A stretch of 64,000 nt of DNA from Marinilongibacter aquaticus (GCF_020149935.1 NZ_CP083757.1:1302001-1366000), one strand, 5' to 3'. Shown: positions 1-8,365, numbered from the stretch's first letter. A program made the numbers and translations. The notes: generated by a model not told the origin, from the sequence alone.

Positions 1-2
1 AT

Positions 3-833
3 GACGGCAGCAAAGACGAATCTTGGTCGGTGATCGAGGCGTTGAAAAGTAAAAACCCCGCCGTCCGTGGTTTTCGATTCTCGAGAAATTACGGTAAAAC
101 GGCTGCCCTAAATACGGGTTTCAAAATGGCCAATGGGCAGGTTATCGTAACCATGGATGCCGATTTGCAGGATAATCCAGAGGAAATTGCCGTCATGTAT
201 CATAAAATAAAACACGAAGGCTACCATTTGATCAGCGGCTGGAAAAAGAAAAGGCACGATCCCCTACTCTCAAAAAACTTGCCCAGCAAACTCTTCAATT
301 GGGCGGCAAGGAAAATAAGCGGTGTGCCCCTTCACGATTTCAATTGCGGCCTAAAAGCCTACGACCGAAAAGTGGTGAAGAATATCAATATTTATGGTGA
401 AATGCACCGTTACATTCCTGTCATTGCCAAATGGGCCGGTTTCGATCGTATAGGCGAACAAGTGGTAAAACACCAAGCCAGAAAATACGGCTATACAAAA
501 TTTGGAATTGATCGTTTCATCAACGGTTTTTTGGATTTACTGAGCCTTACTTTCATCAATAAATTCGGGAGTCGCCCCATGCATTTCTTTGGAGCCTATG
601 GCGTTCTGGCCTTTGTTCTCGGCTCTCTGCTTACACTGTTTCTAATCGGAGAGAAACTGTACAATATCTGGAAGCTTCAACCCTACCGAAACGTAACGGA
701 CAATCCTTTGTTTTTCCTTGCCTTGGTCTTGGCCTTGGTGGGCGTTCAGTTGTTTCTGGCTGGTTTTCTTGGCGAATTGTTTGTACGACAAAATGCCGAT
801 CGCATCAAATATATTATCGAGGAAGAAGTGTAA
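3..833 (+). CDS. GT2 family glycosyltransferase, DPM1/GtrB-like (5' partial)
   Basis: The gene is cut by the window start; its frame is open from base 3 and begins inside the nucleotide-binding motif (DGSKDES), so the GTG at 30 is not the real start. The DxD-type motif MDADLQD follows, then the family's RNYGKTAAL and FNCGLKAY stretches. Two hydrophobic segments in the last 90 residues are the C-terminal membrane anchor typical of polyprenyl-phosphate sugar transferases. The family moves a sugar from a nucleotide donor to undecaprenyl phosphate or a related lipid on the cytoplasmic face. The exact sugar cannot be told. It converges on rarA with only 8 nt between stops. Confidence 0.85.
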   Translation, partial: DGSKDESWSVIEALKSKNPAVRGFRFSRNYGKTAALNTGFKMANGQVIVTMDADLQDNPEEIAVMYHKIKHEGYHLISGWKKKRHDPLLSKNLPSKLFNWAARKISGVPLHDFNCGLKAYDRKVVKNINIYGEMHRYIPVIAKWAGFDRIGEQVVKHQARKYGYTKFGIDRFINGFLDLLSLTFINKFGSRPMHFFGAYGVLAFVLGSLLTLFLIGEKLYNIWKLQPYRNVTDNPLFFLALVLALVGVQLFLAGFLGELFVRQNADRIKYIIEEEV

Positions 834-841
834 AAAAAAAC

Positions 842-2107
842 TCAATATTCGTACCAAGCTTTCCACCAGTTCTGCAAGTGTTTTCTTATGTCGTTTTCGC
901 GACCGTTCAGACCAGGTTCAAAAATCTTTTCGCCTTTCAACTCTTCGGGCATAAAGTTTTGCTGTGCAAAATTCCCCGGAAAATCATGTGAATATTTGTA
1001 GCCCTCGCCGTAGCCCACCTCTTTCATCAATTTGGTGGGAGCATTCCGCAGAGCCATCGGCACTTTCATGTGGGCCGTTTTTTCGGCCAAAGCAATGGCC
1101 CGATCTATGGCCAGATAAGAGGCGTTCGACTTGGGAGAAGTGGCCAAATAGATTGCCGTTTGCGAAAGAATAATTCGGCTTTCGGGATAGCCAATTTTAT
1201 TCACGGCATCCATGCAGCTGTTGGCCAAAATCATTGCCGTGGGGTTTGCATTTCCGATATCTTCCGAAGCCATTATCAGCATTCTTCGGGCAATGAATTT
1301 CGGGTCTTCACCCGCAACAATCATACGGGCCAGCCAATACAAAGCCGCGTTGGGATCTGAACCCCGCAAAGACTTGATAAAAGCCGAAATAATATCGTAA
1401 TGCTGCTCGCCACTTTTATCGTAAACCGCCATGTTTTTCTGCACCACCTCCTCTACTTTGGCATCAGCTATCCGCACCTTCTTCTCTCCGATTTGTGCCG
1501 TCACCAACATTTCCAAAAGGTTGAGCAACTTTCGTCCGTCGCCACCCGAAATACGAAAAAGAGCATCTGTACTCTCCAATTCGAATTCCTTTTCCTTCAA
1601 TTGTTGATCGCGGTGAATGGCCCTATCAAGCAAAGCCTGCAGTTCTTTCTTTCCGAAGCTTTCCAAAATATACACTTGGCATCGCGACAAAAGAGCCGAG
1701 TTCACTTCGAAAGACGGATTTTCTGTGGTGGCTCCAATGAGCGTAACTTTTCCTCGCTCTACAGCCGAAAGCAAGGTATCTTGTTGCGATTTATTGAAAC
1801 GGTGAATTTCATCAATAAACAAAATGGGCGGGAAAAGCCCCATTGGCTTGTTCAGTACATCGCGTAAATCTTTTACTCCCGAACTGATCGCCGAAAGCGA
1901 AAAAAACTGCCTTTTGGTAAGCTCGGCCAACATCAAAGAAAGCGTGGTTTTCCCCACACCGGGAGGTCCCCAAAGAATCATTGAAGGGACCGCATTGGCC
2001 TCGATGGCTTTCCGCAAAGGTTTGCCAGGGCCCAGGATATGTTCCTGACCAATGTACTCATCCAAGTTTTTGGGCCGAAGCCGCTCGGCCAAAGGCATAT
2101 GTTCCAT
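842..2107 (-). CDS. rarA: Replication-associated recombination protein A (AAA+ ATPase RarA/MgsA)
   Basis: An AAA+ ATPase related to clamp-loader subunits that acts at stalled replication forks. Walker A (GPPGVGKTT) lies near residues 47-55 and Walker B (FIDEIHRF) near 98-105, followed by sensor 1 (GATTENPSF) and the arginine-finger region (LLSRCQVY). The C-terminal half carries the MgsA tetramerisation domain. The frame is open to 2140, but family N-termini start close to MPLAERLRP, so I chose the ATG at 2107; the ATG at 2098 is also possible. About 421 aa, normal for the family. It is a single gene with no obvious operon partner. Confidence 0.93.
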   Translation of the reverse strand: MEHMPLAERLRPKNLDEYIGQEHILGPGKPLRKAIEANAVPSMILWGPPGVGKTTLSLMLAELTKRQFFSLSAISSGVKDLRDVLNKPMGLFPPILFIDEIHRFNKSQQDTLLSAVERGKVTLIGATTENPSFEVNSALLSRCQVYILESFGKKELQALLDRAIHRDQQLKEKEFELESTDALFRISGGDGRKLLNLLEMLVTAQIGEKKVRIADAKVEEVVQKNMAVYDKSGEQHYDIISAFIKSLRGSDPNAALYWLARMIVAGEDPKFIARRMLIMASEDIGNANPTAMILANSCMDAVNKIGYPESRIILSQTAIYLATSPKSNASYLAIDRAIALAEKTAHMKVPMALRNAPTKLMKEVGYGEGYKYSHDFPGNFAQQNFMPEELKGEKIFEPGLNGRENDIRKHLQNWWKAWYEY

Positions 2108-2290
2108 GCAATCTGAAATATGGGAAGCAAACTTACACAAAAAGGCAATCGGGGCGAAATTTCGTCGCTATCGAAAAAACAATACCCGGCCTAAATCAAA
2201 GCTTTCATTCGACTACAAGAACAGGAGATTTGGCTACATCGCTCTTTTGGGTCTTTCGGAACTTTGCAGAAACAAAAAAAATCAACAAAA

Positions 2291-3193
2291 ATGAAAATAA
2301 TTGTCACTGGCTCTTTGGGCCATATCAGCAAACCACTCACCAAAATTTTGATTGAACAAGGCCACGATGTGCTCGTCATCAGCCATACGCCAGAAAGGCA
2401 AAAGGATATCGAAGCCTTGGGAGCAAAAGCGGCCATCGGCAGCATGGAAGATGTAGATTTCCTAAGCTCCGCATTTCAAGGAGCAGACCTCCTGTACGCC
2501 ATGGAAGCCGTCGGTCAAAAGAGTTTTTTCACGCCCGATTTGGATTTCATTTCACAGATTTTACAGATCGGAGAAAACTACAAAGAGGCTATCCAAAAGT
2601 CTGGCATAAAGCAGGTAATACACCTCAGCAGTATTGGCGGGCATACGGATAAAGGAAACGGCATGCTTCGTTTTCATCATCATGTGGAAAACACACTCAA
2701 TGAATTACCGGCCGAGGTGCAGATAAAATTTATGCGTCCTGTTGGCTTTTACTACAACATGTTTGCGTTCATCCCCACTATAAAAGCCCAATCGGCGATC
2801 ATCCAGAACTACGGTGGCGACGAAAAAGAGCCTTGGGTTTCTCCTCTGGACATTGCCGAAGCAATTGCCGAAGAGATCGAAAAGCCCTTTATGGGGCGAC
2901 AAGTCCGCTATATTGCAAGCGATGAAGCTTCGCCAAACGAGGTGGCTAAAATTTTGGGCGAGGCCATCGGCAAACCCGAATTGCACTGGTTGAGCATTTC
3001 AGATGAACAATTCTGCGAAGGGCTGCTTCGTGCCGGTATGAACAAGCAGGCCGCAGAGGGCTTAACCGAAATGAATGCGGGCCGAAGAGGCGGAAAACTG
3101 TATGCAGATTATGCCTTATACAAACCTCAAATGGGCCGAGTGAAACTCAAGGATTTCGCCAAAGATTTTGCTGCCGCGTACAAGCAAAATTAG
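2291..3193 (+). CDS. NmrA-like / atypical SDR NAD(P)-binding oxidoreductase
   Basis: A Rossmann-fold protein of about 300 aa. The N-terminus MKIIVTGSLGHISKPL holds the glycine-rich dinucleotide motif in the atypical-SDR (NmrA/quinone oxidoreductase 2) form. Such proteins bind NAD(P)(H) and act as small reductases or redox sensors; the substrate is unknown. The frame runs back to 2264, but the ATG at 2291 places the nucleotide motif directly at the N-terminus. It lies 11 nt upstream of an AraC-family regulator on the same strand, so the two are probably co-transcribed. A similar SDR + AraC pair occurs at 45540-47285. Confidence 0.8.
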   Translation: MKIIVTGSLGHISKPLTKILIEQGHDVLVISHTPERQKDIEALGAKAAIGSMEDVDFLSSAFQGADLLYAMEAVGQKSFFTPDLDFISQILQIGENYKEAIQKSGIKQVIHLSSIGGHTDKGNGMLRFHHHVENTLNELPAEVQIKFMRPVGFYYNMFAFIPTIKAQSAIIQNYGGDEKEPWVSPLDIAEAIAEEIEKPFMGRQVRYIASDEASPNEVAKILGEAIGKPELHWLSISDEQFCEGLLRAGMNKQAAEGLTEMNAGRRGGKLYADYALYKPQMGRVKLKDFAKDFAAAYKQN

Positions 3194-3204
3194 TATATTC
3201 GGAC

Positions 3205-4122
3205 ATGTCGAACAATGCACCCATAAGGCTGAAAACCATCGCGGAATTTCATGAATACCGCGGCCTTCCCAAACCCGAGCACCCTTTGGTGAGCGTGGTA
3301 GACCTTCGCAAGATCGAGCACAAGCCCGATGATGTTGATCGGAATTTTGTATTCGATTTTTATTCTGTTTCGATCAAAAAAGTAAAGGATATCCGCTACA
3401 AATACGGTCAGCAGGATTATGATTTCGATGAAGGTGTAATGTTCTTTATGGCTCCCAATCAAGTTTTTGGCATTGCATTGGGAGCCCATGCCACGTGGAT
3501 GAGAGGCCGGTTGTTGCTCATTCATCCCGACTTTTTATGGAATACACCTTTGGCCGAAAAAATGAGACAGTATGAATATTTCGATTACAGCGTAAACGAA
3601 GCCCTGTTTCTTTCGGAAAAGGAAGAAGCCATTGTTGAAAATATATTGCAGCAAATTCAACAGGAATACCATTCAAGTATAGATAAATTCAGTCAGCAAA
3701 TAATTGTGTCGCAAATCGAAACCTTGCTCAATTATGGCGAGAGGTTTTATCAGAGACAGTTTGTCACACGGCAAAAAAACTCCCACCAGATTCTCGAAAA
3801 GTTGGAAAATTGGTTGGCCGATTATTTCGAAAGCAAGGAAGCCATGGAAAATGGCTTGCCCACAGTGCAGTCAATTTCCGAAGCTCTTCATGTAACGCCG
3901 AATTACTTGAGTAGCCTTTTGAAAGTACTTACAGGCCTAAGTACGCAACAGCACATTCACGAAAAATTGATCGAAAAGGCGAAGGAAAAACTTTCGGTCA
4001 CCGACCTCTCCATTAGCGAAATCGCCTATTATTTGGGCTTTGAGCACCCGCAATCCTTTAGTAAATTGTTCAAAACAAAAACGCAGCAATCTCCGCTCGA
4101 ATTTCGTAAATCATTCAACTGA
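3205..4122 (+). CDS. AraC family transcriptional regulator
   Basis: About 305 aa. The last 100 residues form the AraC double helix-turn-helix: first helix pair around LHVTPNYLSSLLK, second around ISEIAYYLGFEHPQSFSKLFK, ending with the usual SPLEFRK. The N-terminal 190 residues are a cupin-like sensing domain containing YDFDEGVMFFMAPNQV. That segment recurs almost unchanged in the regulator at 46377-47285, so the two are paralogs. Being directly downstream of the NmrA-like reductase, it most likely controls that gene. The effector is unknown. Confidence 0.88.
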   Translation: MSNNAPIRLKTIAEFHEYRGLPKPEHPLVSVVDLRKIEHKPDDVDRNFVFDFYSVSIKKVKDIRYKYGQQDYDFDEGVMFFMAPNQVFGIALGAHATWMRGRLLLIHPDFLWNTPLAEKMRQYEYFDYSVNEALFLSEKEEAIVENILQQIQQEYHSSIDKFSQQIIVSQIETLLNYGERFYQRQFVTRQKNSHQILEKLENWLADYFESKEAMENGLPTVQSISEALHVTPNYLSSLLKVLTGLSTQQHIHEKLIEKAKEKLSVTDLSISEIAYYLGFEHPQSFSKLFKTKTQQSPLEFRKSFN

Positions 4123-4209
4123 TATCGGCATGTGGGCAAATTGGCCTAAATGCATTTTTTATGCTTATCTTCAAGGCAGACCAAAATCTCAGCTCAGCCA
4201 CTGAAATTC

Positions 4210-4776
4210 ATGGATTCGAAAAATGCAGAATACGATCTGATCGCCGCAATTGCCCGTGGAAACAAGGAGGCTTTTCGCCAGATCTATTCCCTGTACAACG
4301 AAAAGGTGTTCAATACGGTAATCAGTTATACGCAAAACGAAGCCGATGCCGAAGAAGTGACACAGGATGTTTTTCTTCGGATTCATAAATACGCCGAAAA
4401 TTTCAAAGGAGAATCAGCTCCAAGTACTTGGATTTACCGTATCGCGGTGAATGCGTCTCTCAATTTCATAAAGAAAAAGAAAAGGTTTTCATTTTTTCAA
4501 TTGGGCAAAGAAGCCGAAACCAAAACAGATTTTGTGCACCCAGGGGCTCAACTCGAAAAACGAGAAGAAGTACAAATTCTCTTTAAGTATATCAACACCT
4601 TGCCCGAGAATCAAAAAACGGCATTTATTTTGAGCTTTGTGGAAGAACTTCCGCGTCAAGAAGTTGCCGATATTATGAAGCTTTCTTTGAAAGCCGCCGA
4701 ATCACTTTTGCAAAGAGCCAAAGCCAATCTGCGAATAAAGTTGGAAAAAGTGTACCCCGAGCGAAGGAAATCATAA
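4210..4776 (+). CDS. ECF RNA polymerase sigma factor
   Basis: About 188 aa with the sigma-70 region 2 core (FRQIYSLYNEKVFNTV, then EADAEEVTQDVFLRIHKY and APSTWIYRIAVN) and region 4 (LPENQKTAFILSFVEELPRQEVADIM). The frame extends upstream to 4150, but the ATG at 4210 gives the normal ECF N-terminus. Region 1 and most of region 3 are absent, as in group IV sigma factors. The next two genes are a small single-helix membrane protein and a Spy-like protein, an arrangement in which the neighbour normally acts as anti-sigma factor. A cell-envelope or metal stress role is inferred, not shown. Confidence 0.9.
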   Translation: MDSKNAEYDLIAAIARGNKEAFRQIYSLYNEKVFNTVISYTQNEADAEEVTQDVFLRIHKYAENFKGESAPSTWIYRIAVNASLNFIKKKKRFSFFQLGKEAETKTDFVHPGAQLEKREEVQILFKYINTLPENQKTAFILSFVEELPRQEVADIMKLSLKAAESLLQRAKANLRIKLEKVYPERRKS

Positions 4777-4812
4777 AATGAATTGTCAATAAAGAAGAAA
4801 CGTTCAATCGAC

Positions 4813-5109
4813 ATGGATAGTGAAAAGGAAAAATGGATAAACGATGTGTTGCAAAGTATGAAGGGCAGCCGAAAAGCCAAACCCTCTGCAAGACTGTTTG
4901 AACAGATAGAATCGAAAATCGACAGTACAGAAGCGAAGGTGGTTCCTTTGTATTTCTGGCGATCTGTAGCGGCGGCCGTACTTCTTTTGTGCCTCAATAT
5001 TTTTGCCTTTCAGCACCTGAATGCTTACCGCAAATCCGTTTCGAACACACAAGTGGAAACCGCATCGTATTCCGCAGACCTTATCTCGGACTTTAATATT
5101 TATAGATGA
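4813..5109 (+). CDS. Small single-pass membrane protein, probable anti-sigma factor
   Basis: About 98 aa: a charged cytoplasmic N-terminal half (EKEKWINDVLQSMKGSRKAKP), one hydrophobic helix around residues 55-75 (FWRSVAAAVLLLCLNIFAF) and a short outer tail. The size, topology and place right after an ECF sigma gene suggest an anti-sigma factor. There is no zinc-binding anti-sigma (ZAS) motif, so this rests on context. The frame is open to a TTG at 4783; the ATG at 4813 is preferred. Its stop overlaps the start of the next gene (ATGA at 5106-5109), which indicates translational coupling. Confidence 0.65.
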   Translation: MDSEKEKWINDVLQSMKGSRKAKPSARLFEQIESKIDSTEAKVVPLYFWRSVAAAVLLLCLNIFAFQHLNAYRKSVSNTQVETASYSADLISDFNIYR

Positions 5110-5582
5110 TGAAACAAATACAGTTTTATAAATATGCAATTGCCGGCCTTGTTTTGCTCAACCTCGCTTTGATCGGCTTTTTCATCCTGAGCAAGCCCTT
5201 ACCTCCGCAGCCACTCCATGGCGATTTTGGCATTCAGGCACCCAGAATATTGCATTTGAATGCCGAGCAAAGAAAGGCCTTTCGTTTTTCTGCCGATTCT
5301 CATCACCGTAAAATGCAAGCTCTTTCACTTCGACAAAAAGAGTTGCTGGCCCATTATTTTCAACAGATTGTAGACTCCAGTCAAACCGACAATGCCCTTT
5401 TGCTTCAAAAAGCGGAACAGTTGGAAAGAGAAAAAATCGAAATAACTTATCAGCATTTCGAAGAAGTAAAATCCATTTTAAAACCAGAACAACTACCTTA
5501 TTTTAAAGAATTTATGCAAGCCGTTTTGGATGTAATGTCAACCAATTCGAAAAAAAACGCCCCTCCACCGAAGGATTTCTAA
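5106..5582 (+). CDS. Spy/CpxP-like periplasmic protein
   Basis: 158 aa with an uncleaved or cleaved N-terminal hydrophobic helix (YAIAGLVLLNLALIGFFIL) followed by a helical, charged periplasmic domain. The repeated pattern of Leu/Gln/Glu heptads (LRQKELLAHYFQQI, LLQKAEQLEREKIEITYQHFEEVKSILKPEQ) resembles the LTxxQ-type helical domains of Spy/CpxP and heavy-metal sensor proteins. The end KPEQLPYFKEF is the usual form of the second LTxxQ-like motif. It starts inside the stop codon of the putative anti-sigma gene, so the three genes form one operon probably sensing envelope or metal stress. Confidence 0.65.
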   Translation: MMKQIQFYKYAIAGLVLLNLALIGFFILSKPLPPQPLHGDFGIQAPRILHLNAEQRKAFRFSADSHHRKMQALSLRQKELLAHYFQQIVDSSQTDNALLLQKAEQLEREKIEITYQHFEEVKSILKPEQLPYFKEFMQAVLDVMSTNSKKNAPPPKDF

Positions 5583-5614
5583 ATACTGTTGATCTAAAGG
5601 GAAAAGAAAAAATT

Positions 5615-6433
5615 ATGAACAATACACTTTTCACCTTAATCAGCCTTTCTTTGAGTCTTTTTGCCTGCTCAAAGCAAACGATCAGCACTACCTCTGCCGA
5701 TGACAATTCTACGGCTACACTGCACGATGCCTTTGCCGAATTCGATAGCGACAATTTCACCATTTATTTGGAAGGAAACGAGGTCGTTCTTGAGTCCAAC
5801 GGAATGCCCAACCACACTTCGCCCTACTGGAGCAATACCCATAGTTATTGGCAAAATACGCGGGAAGGCACCCAAGTATACGTACAGGGAGCGGCAGAAA
5901 ATCATCCGCTTTTTGTTGAACCAACCGTCACGAGTTTCGAGAATATGGCTCCCGGTTATATCGACCAATTCAACGGATCGTACACATTGCGAGTACCTGC
6001 GTCGCCCGAGCAAGCATCCAGATCGAGTGCCACGGGTTTAGGCCCTATTGGCATGGCCGTAAGCGGGGCCATGATCTACAATGATCAAGAAGGGCCAAAT
6101 GTACCTTTGAACAGTGCCGCCCCTTCTCTGGATTACAGCGGAGCCCATACTGGCCCGCAAAGCTATCACTACCATTTGGAGCCCAAAGCCTGGTCCAATG
6201 ACGACGACAAACTCATCGGCATTATTTCAGATGGCTTCTTCCTCTACGGCAGAAAATGCCATTCCACTGGTACATATCCAACCGATTTGGACGAATCGGG
6301 CGGACATACCAGTGCAACGCAACACAATGCCCAAGGCGAATACCATTATCATATTCAAAACGAGCTTTATCTCGGCCAATATTACGTTTTGTTCCCCGGT
6401 GAATACCAAGGTACATCCCATGCCATTCAATAG
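5615..6433 (+). CDS. YHYH domain lipoprotein
   Basis: 272 aa. The N-terminus MNNTLFTLISLSLSLFACS is a lipoprotein signal with the acylated Cys near residue 18. The motif that names the YHYH family occurs twice, at SYHYHLEP and GEYHYHIQ, separated by about 55 residues. The first follows a DYSGAHTG stretch and the middle contains GIISDGFFLYGRK. The function of the family is unknown. The histidine-rich motifs and the SCO1 copper protein three genes downstream make metal binding plausible. Its last 14 nt overlap the start of the next gene. Confidence 0.8.
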   Translation: MNNTLFTLISLSLSLFACSKQTISTTSADDNSTATLHDAFAEFDSDNFTIYLEGNEVVLESNGMPNHTSPYWSNTHSYWQNTREGTQVYVQGAAENHPLFVEPTVTSFENMAPGYIDQFNGSYTLRVPASPEQASRSSATGLGPIGMAVSGAMIYNDQEGPNVPLNSAAPSLDYSGAHTGPQSYHYHLEPKAWSNDDDKLIGIISDGFFLYGRKCHSTGTYPTDLDESGGHTSATQHNAQGEYHYHIQNELYLGQYYVLFPGEYQGTSHAIQ

Positions 6434-7013
6434 ATTATCCATAGTGCTTGCCCTTTGCATATTGAGTTGCCAATCGAAACAAGACCCCAACGCAAACTTG
6501 GGCCTTGCACTGCAAGTGCAAGACGACGCACTCGAATTGCAAACCGATAAGGGCCTGGTTTATTACAATAACCGGGCCTTTACGGGTACCGCTTTGTCGT
6601 GCTATCCCAATGGCCAAAAAGCGAAAAGCATACACTATAAAAACGGAAAAAAGCACGGGGAATATCAGAAGTGGTATGCCGATGGGCTCCTGAGCTTTTC
6701 CGCCCAATATACAGATGGTAAAAAGGACGGAAAAGCCTACACTTGGTGGCCCAATGGGCAATTGCGTTCCGAATCGAACTATACACTTGGCGTGCCCGAG
6801 GGCATCCAATTGCAATGGTACAAAAGTGGGGCGAAGTTCAAACGCATAAACCTTGTGGATGGCCGTGAAGACGGCCTACAACAAGCTTGGCGTGAAAATG
6901 GAAAAATTTACAACAATTATGAGGCCAGGAACGGACGGATTTTTGGCCTCAAAAGAGCAAACCTTTGTTATGAACTCGAAAATGAAATTGTCCAAAACAA
7001 TCCAAACCCATAA
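6420..7013 (+). CDS. MORN-repeat (toxin-antitoxin YwqK-like) lipoprotein
   Basis: About 197 aa. Lipoprotein signal ending LCILSCQS. The body contains successive MORN-variant repeats of the YwqK type: SCYPNGQKAKSIHYKNGKK, KWYADGLLSFSAQYTDGKK, WWPNGQLRSESNYTLG, QWYKSGAKFKRINLVDGRE, WRENGKIYNNYEARNG. Such repeats form stacked beta-hairpins exposed at the cell surface or periplasm; no enzymatic role is known. The frame begins far upstream, but the ATG at 6420 is the only one that gives a signal peptide. It overlaps the YHYH gene by 14 nt and the following SCO1 gene by over 30 nt, so the cluster is read as a coupled unit. Confidence 0.78.
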   Translation: MPFNRLSIVLALCILSCQSKQDPNANLGLALQVQDDALELQTDKGLVYYNNRAFTGTALSCYPNGQKAKSIHYKNGKKHGEYQKWYADGLLSFSAQYTDGKKDGKAYTWWPNGQLRSESNYTLGVPEGIQLQWYKSGAKFKRINLVDGREDGLQQAWRENGKIYNNYEARNGRIFGLKRANLCYELENEIVQNNPNP

Positions 7014-7650
7014 ACTTTTCTTTCTTTGTCTGGTTCTCGCTGCCTGCAGCGAACAAACCGAAGAAAAGGAAAGTCGTATAGAAAGGCTACCTTATTTCAG
7101 CGAAGCCACATTTCAGCCGCAGTGGATAAACGAGACTCAAATAGCTGACAGCCTGCATCAAATTCCCGCCTTTGCACTTACCGACCAAGAAGGGCAAACG
7201 ATCACTGAAAAGACGGTAGAAGGCAAAATTTATGTCGCTGATTTTTTCTTCACCTCTTGTCCGGGAATCTGCCCGAAAATGACCAACAACATGAGTCTTT
7301 TGCAAGAAGAATTTGCAGACGACGACGAAGTTTTGCTGCTTTCGCACTCGGTCACACCCAATAAAGACTCGGTGGCTGTGCTGAAAACATACGCCGAGAA
7401 AAAGGGCATAATTTCATCGAAATGGCATTTGCTCACGGGCGATCAAAAAGAAATATACGATCTGGGTCGAAAAGCATATTTTGTCGAAGAAGACCTCGGA
7501 CTTCAGAAAGAAGATGATGATTTCTTACACACGGAAAATTTTGTACTCATAGACCAAAACCGACATATCCGTGGCATTTACAATGGCCTAAACAAATCGT
7601 CGATTATGCAGTTAATTGCCGATATTAGGACATTAAAAAAGGATACATGA
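6970..7650 (+). CDS. SCO1/SenC family copper-binding lipoprotein
   Basis: About 226 aa. Lipoprotein signal (LFFLCLVLAACS) then a thioredoxin-like fold. The SCO copper ligands are present: C97 and C101 in TSCPGICPKM and H187 in FLHTENFVLID. SCO1 proteins deliver copper to the CuA site of cytochrome c oxidase or act as a redox chaperone at the membrane. The frame is open to 6853, but the signal peptide fixes the start at 6970 or 6982, inside the end of the preceding MORN gene. Its stop overlaps the next start (ATGA at 7647-7650). Confidence 0.9.
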   Translation: MNSKMKLSKTIQTHKLFFLCLVLAACSEQTEEKESRIERLPYFSEATFQPQWINETQIADSLHQIPAFALTDQEGQTITEKTVEGKIYVADFFFTSCPGICPKMTNNMSLLQEEFADDDEVLLLSHSVTPNKDSVAVLKTYAEKKGIISSKWHLLTGDQKEIYDLGRKAYFVEEDLGLQKEDDDFLHTENFVLIDQNRHIRGIYNGLNKSSIMQLIADIRTLKKDT

Positions 7651-8030
7651 GTACAAAAACCAAACCGCGTATCACGGGCACACGCTATGTTTTGGCCGTG
7701 CAGAATCTGGAGAAATCGGTAGATTTTTATATCAACCAAATGGGCTTTAGAAGCGATTGGTTCGGCGAAGGCTGGCATTTTCTCTCTCGCGACAAATGCA
7801 TGATTATGCTTGGCGAATGTCCTGATGAACGCCCGGCTTTCGCACTGAACGACCACGCCTATTTTGCCTACATCGAAGTGCAAAACATCCGAGATTTGTA
7901 TGCCGAATTCTCTGCCAAATCCATTGAAATATTGAGCACACTCGAAGACAAAGCTTGGGGACAAAGAGAATTTGCCCTGCGAACAATTGATGGCCACCGC
8001 ATTATGCTCGGCGAAACAATTAACAGTTGA
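7647..8030 (+). CDS. VOC superfamily (glyoxalase/bleomycin-resistance-like) protein
   Basis: 127 aa with the beta-alpha-beta-beta-beta fold of the vicinal oxygen chelate superfamily: VLAVQNLEKSVDFYINQMGF at the start of the first module and AYFAYIEVQNIRDLYAEF at the second, ending with REFALRTIDGHRIMLGE, where the last Glu is a usual metal ligand. The substrate is not predictable. It starts in the stop codon of the SCO1 gene (ATGA), so it is translated as part of that operon. Confidence 0.83.
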   Translation: MSTKTKPRITGTRYVLAVQNLEKSVDFYINQMGFRSDWFGEGWHFLSRDKCMIMLGECPDERPAFALNDHAYFAYIEVQNIRDLYAEFSAKSIEILSTLEDKAWGQREFALRTIDGHRIMLGETINS

Positions 8031-8053
8031 TTTTCTTAAAAAAATGCTCTTGT

Positions 8054-8067
8054 GTAACACATGTTAC
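8054..8067. promoter_or_regulatory. Inverted repeat GTAACA-N2-TGTTAC, possible Crp/Fnr-type operator
   Basis: A perfect 6+6 bp dyad with a 2-bp centre lies about 92 nt upstream of the YgaP-like gene and 24 nt after the glyoxalase stop. It is too short and poor in GC to be a terminator and has no T-run. TGTnAC/GTnACA half-sites are common for Crp/Fnr-type regulators; the assignment is an inference. Confidence 0.35.
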
Positions 8068-8158
8068 TGGTTGCCCCTGTTTTCTTTCATAGATTTGATT
8101 AAGAATTCAAATCACTGAAAAACAGAATATTAAATCAAAATTTAAGCAACAGATCGCT

Positions 8159-8365
8159 ATGAAAAAGAATATGGGTTCAACGGATAAATTCATTCGCATT
8201 CTTGTGGCAGCCGCCATCGCGTTTTTATACTTCAGCAACATGATCAGTGGCACAGTAGCCCTTGTTTTATTGGTTTTGGGTGGAATTTTCCTGCTCACCA
8301 GTTTAGTCAGTTTTTGCCCACTCTATCTTCCATTCGGAATTAATACTTGCCGAAAGAAGAACTGA
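8159..8365 (+). CDS. YgaP-like DUF2892 inner membrane protein
   Basis: 68 aa. After a short basic N-terminus with the family's MGSTDKFIRI start it has two closely spaced hydrophobic helices (LVAAAIAFLYFS and TVALVLLVLGGIFLLTSLVSF) and ends with CPLYLPFGINTCRKK, which matches the CPLY..G..T pattern of DUF2892 proteins. These small membrane proteins often accompany rhodanese domains; the role is not established. The ATG at 8159 is used; 8171 would also work. A dyad at 8054-8067 may regulate it. Confidence 0.85.
   Translation: MKKNMGSTDKFIRILVAAAIAFLYFSNMISGTVALVLLVLGGIFLLTSLVSFCPLYLPFGINTCRKKN

Noticed and set aside
1176-1188. 13-nt match (CGGCTTTCGGGAT) between spacer 1 (53443-53455) and the rarA region
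   Set aside because: Too short for Cas13b targeting. The remaining 17 spacer positions match poorly, and a 13-nt match by chance is not improbable in 64 kb with five spacers.
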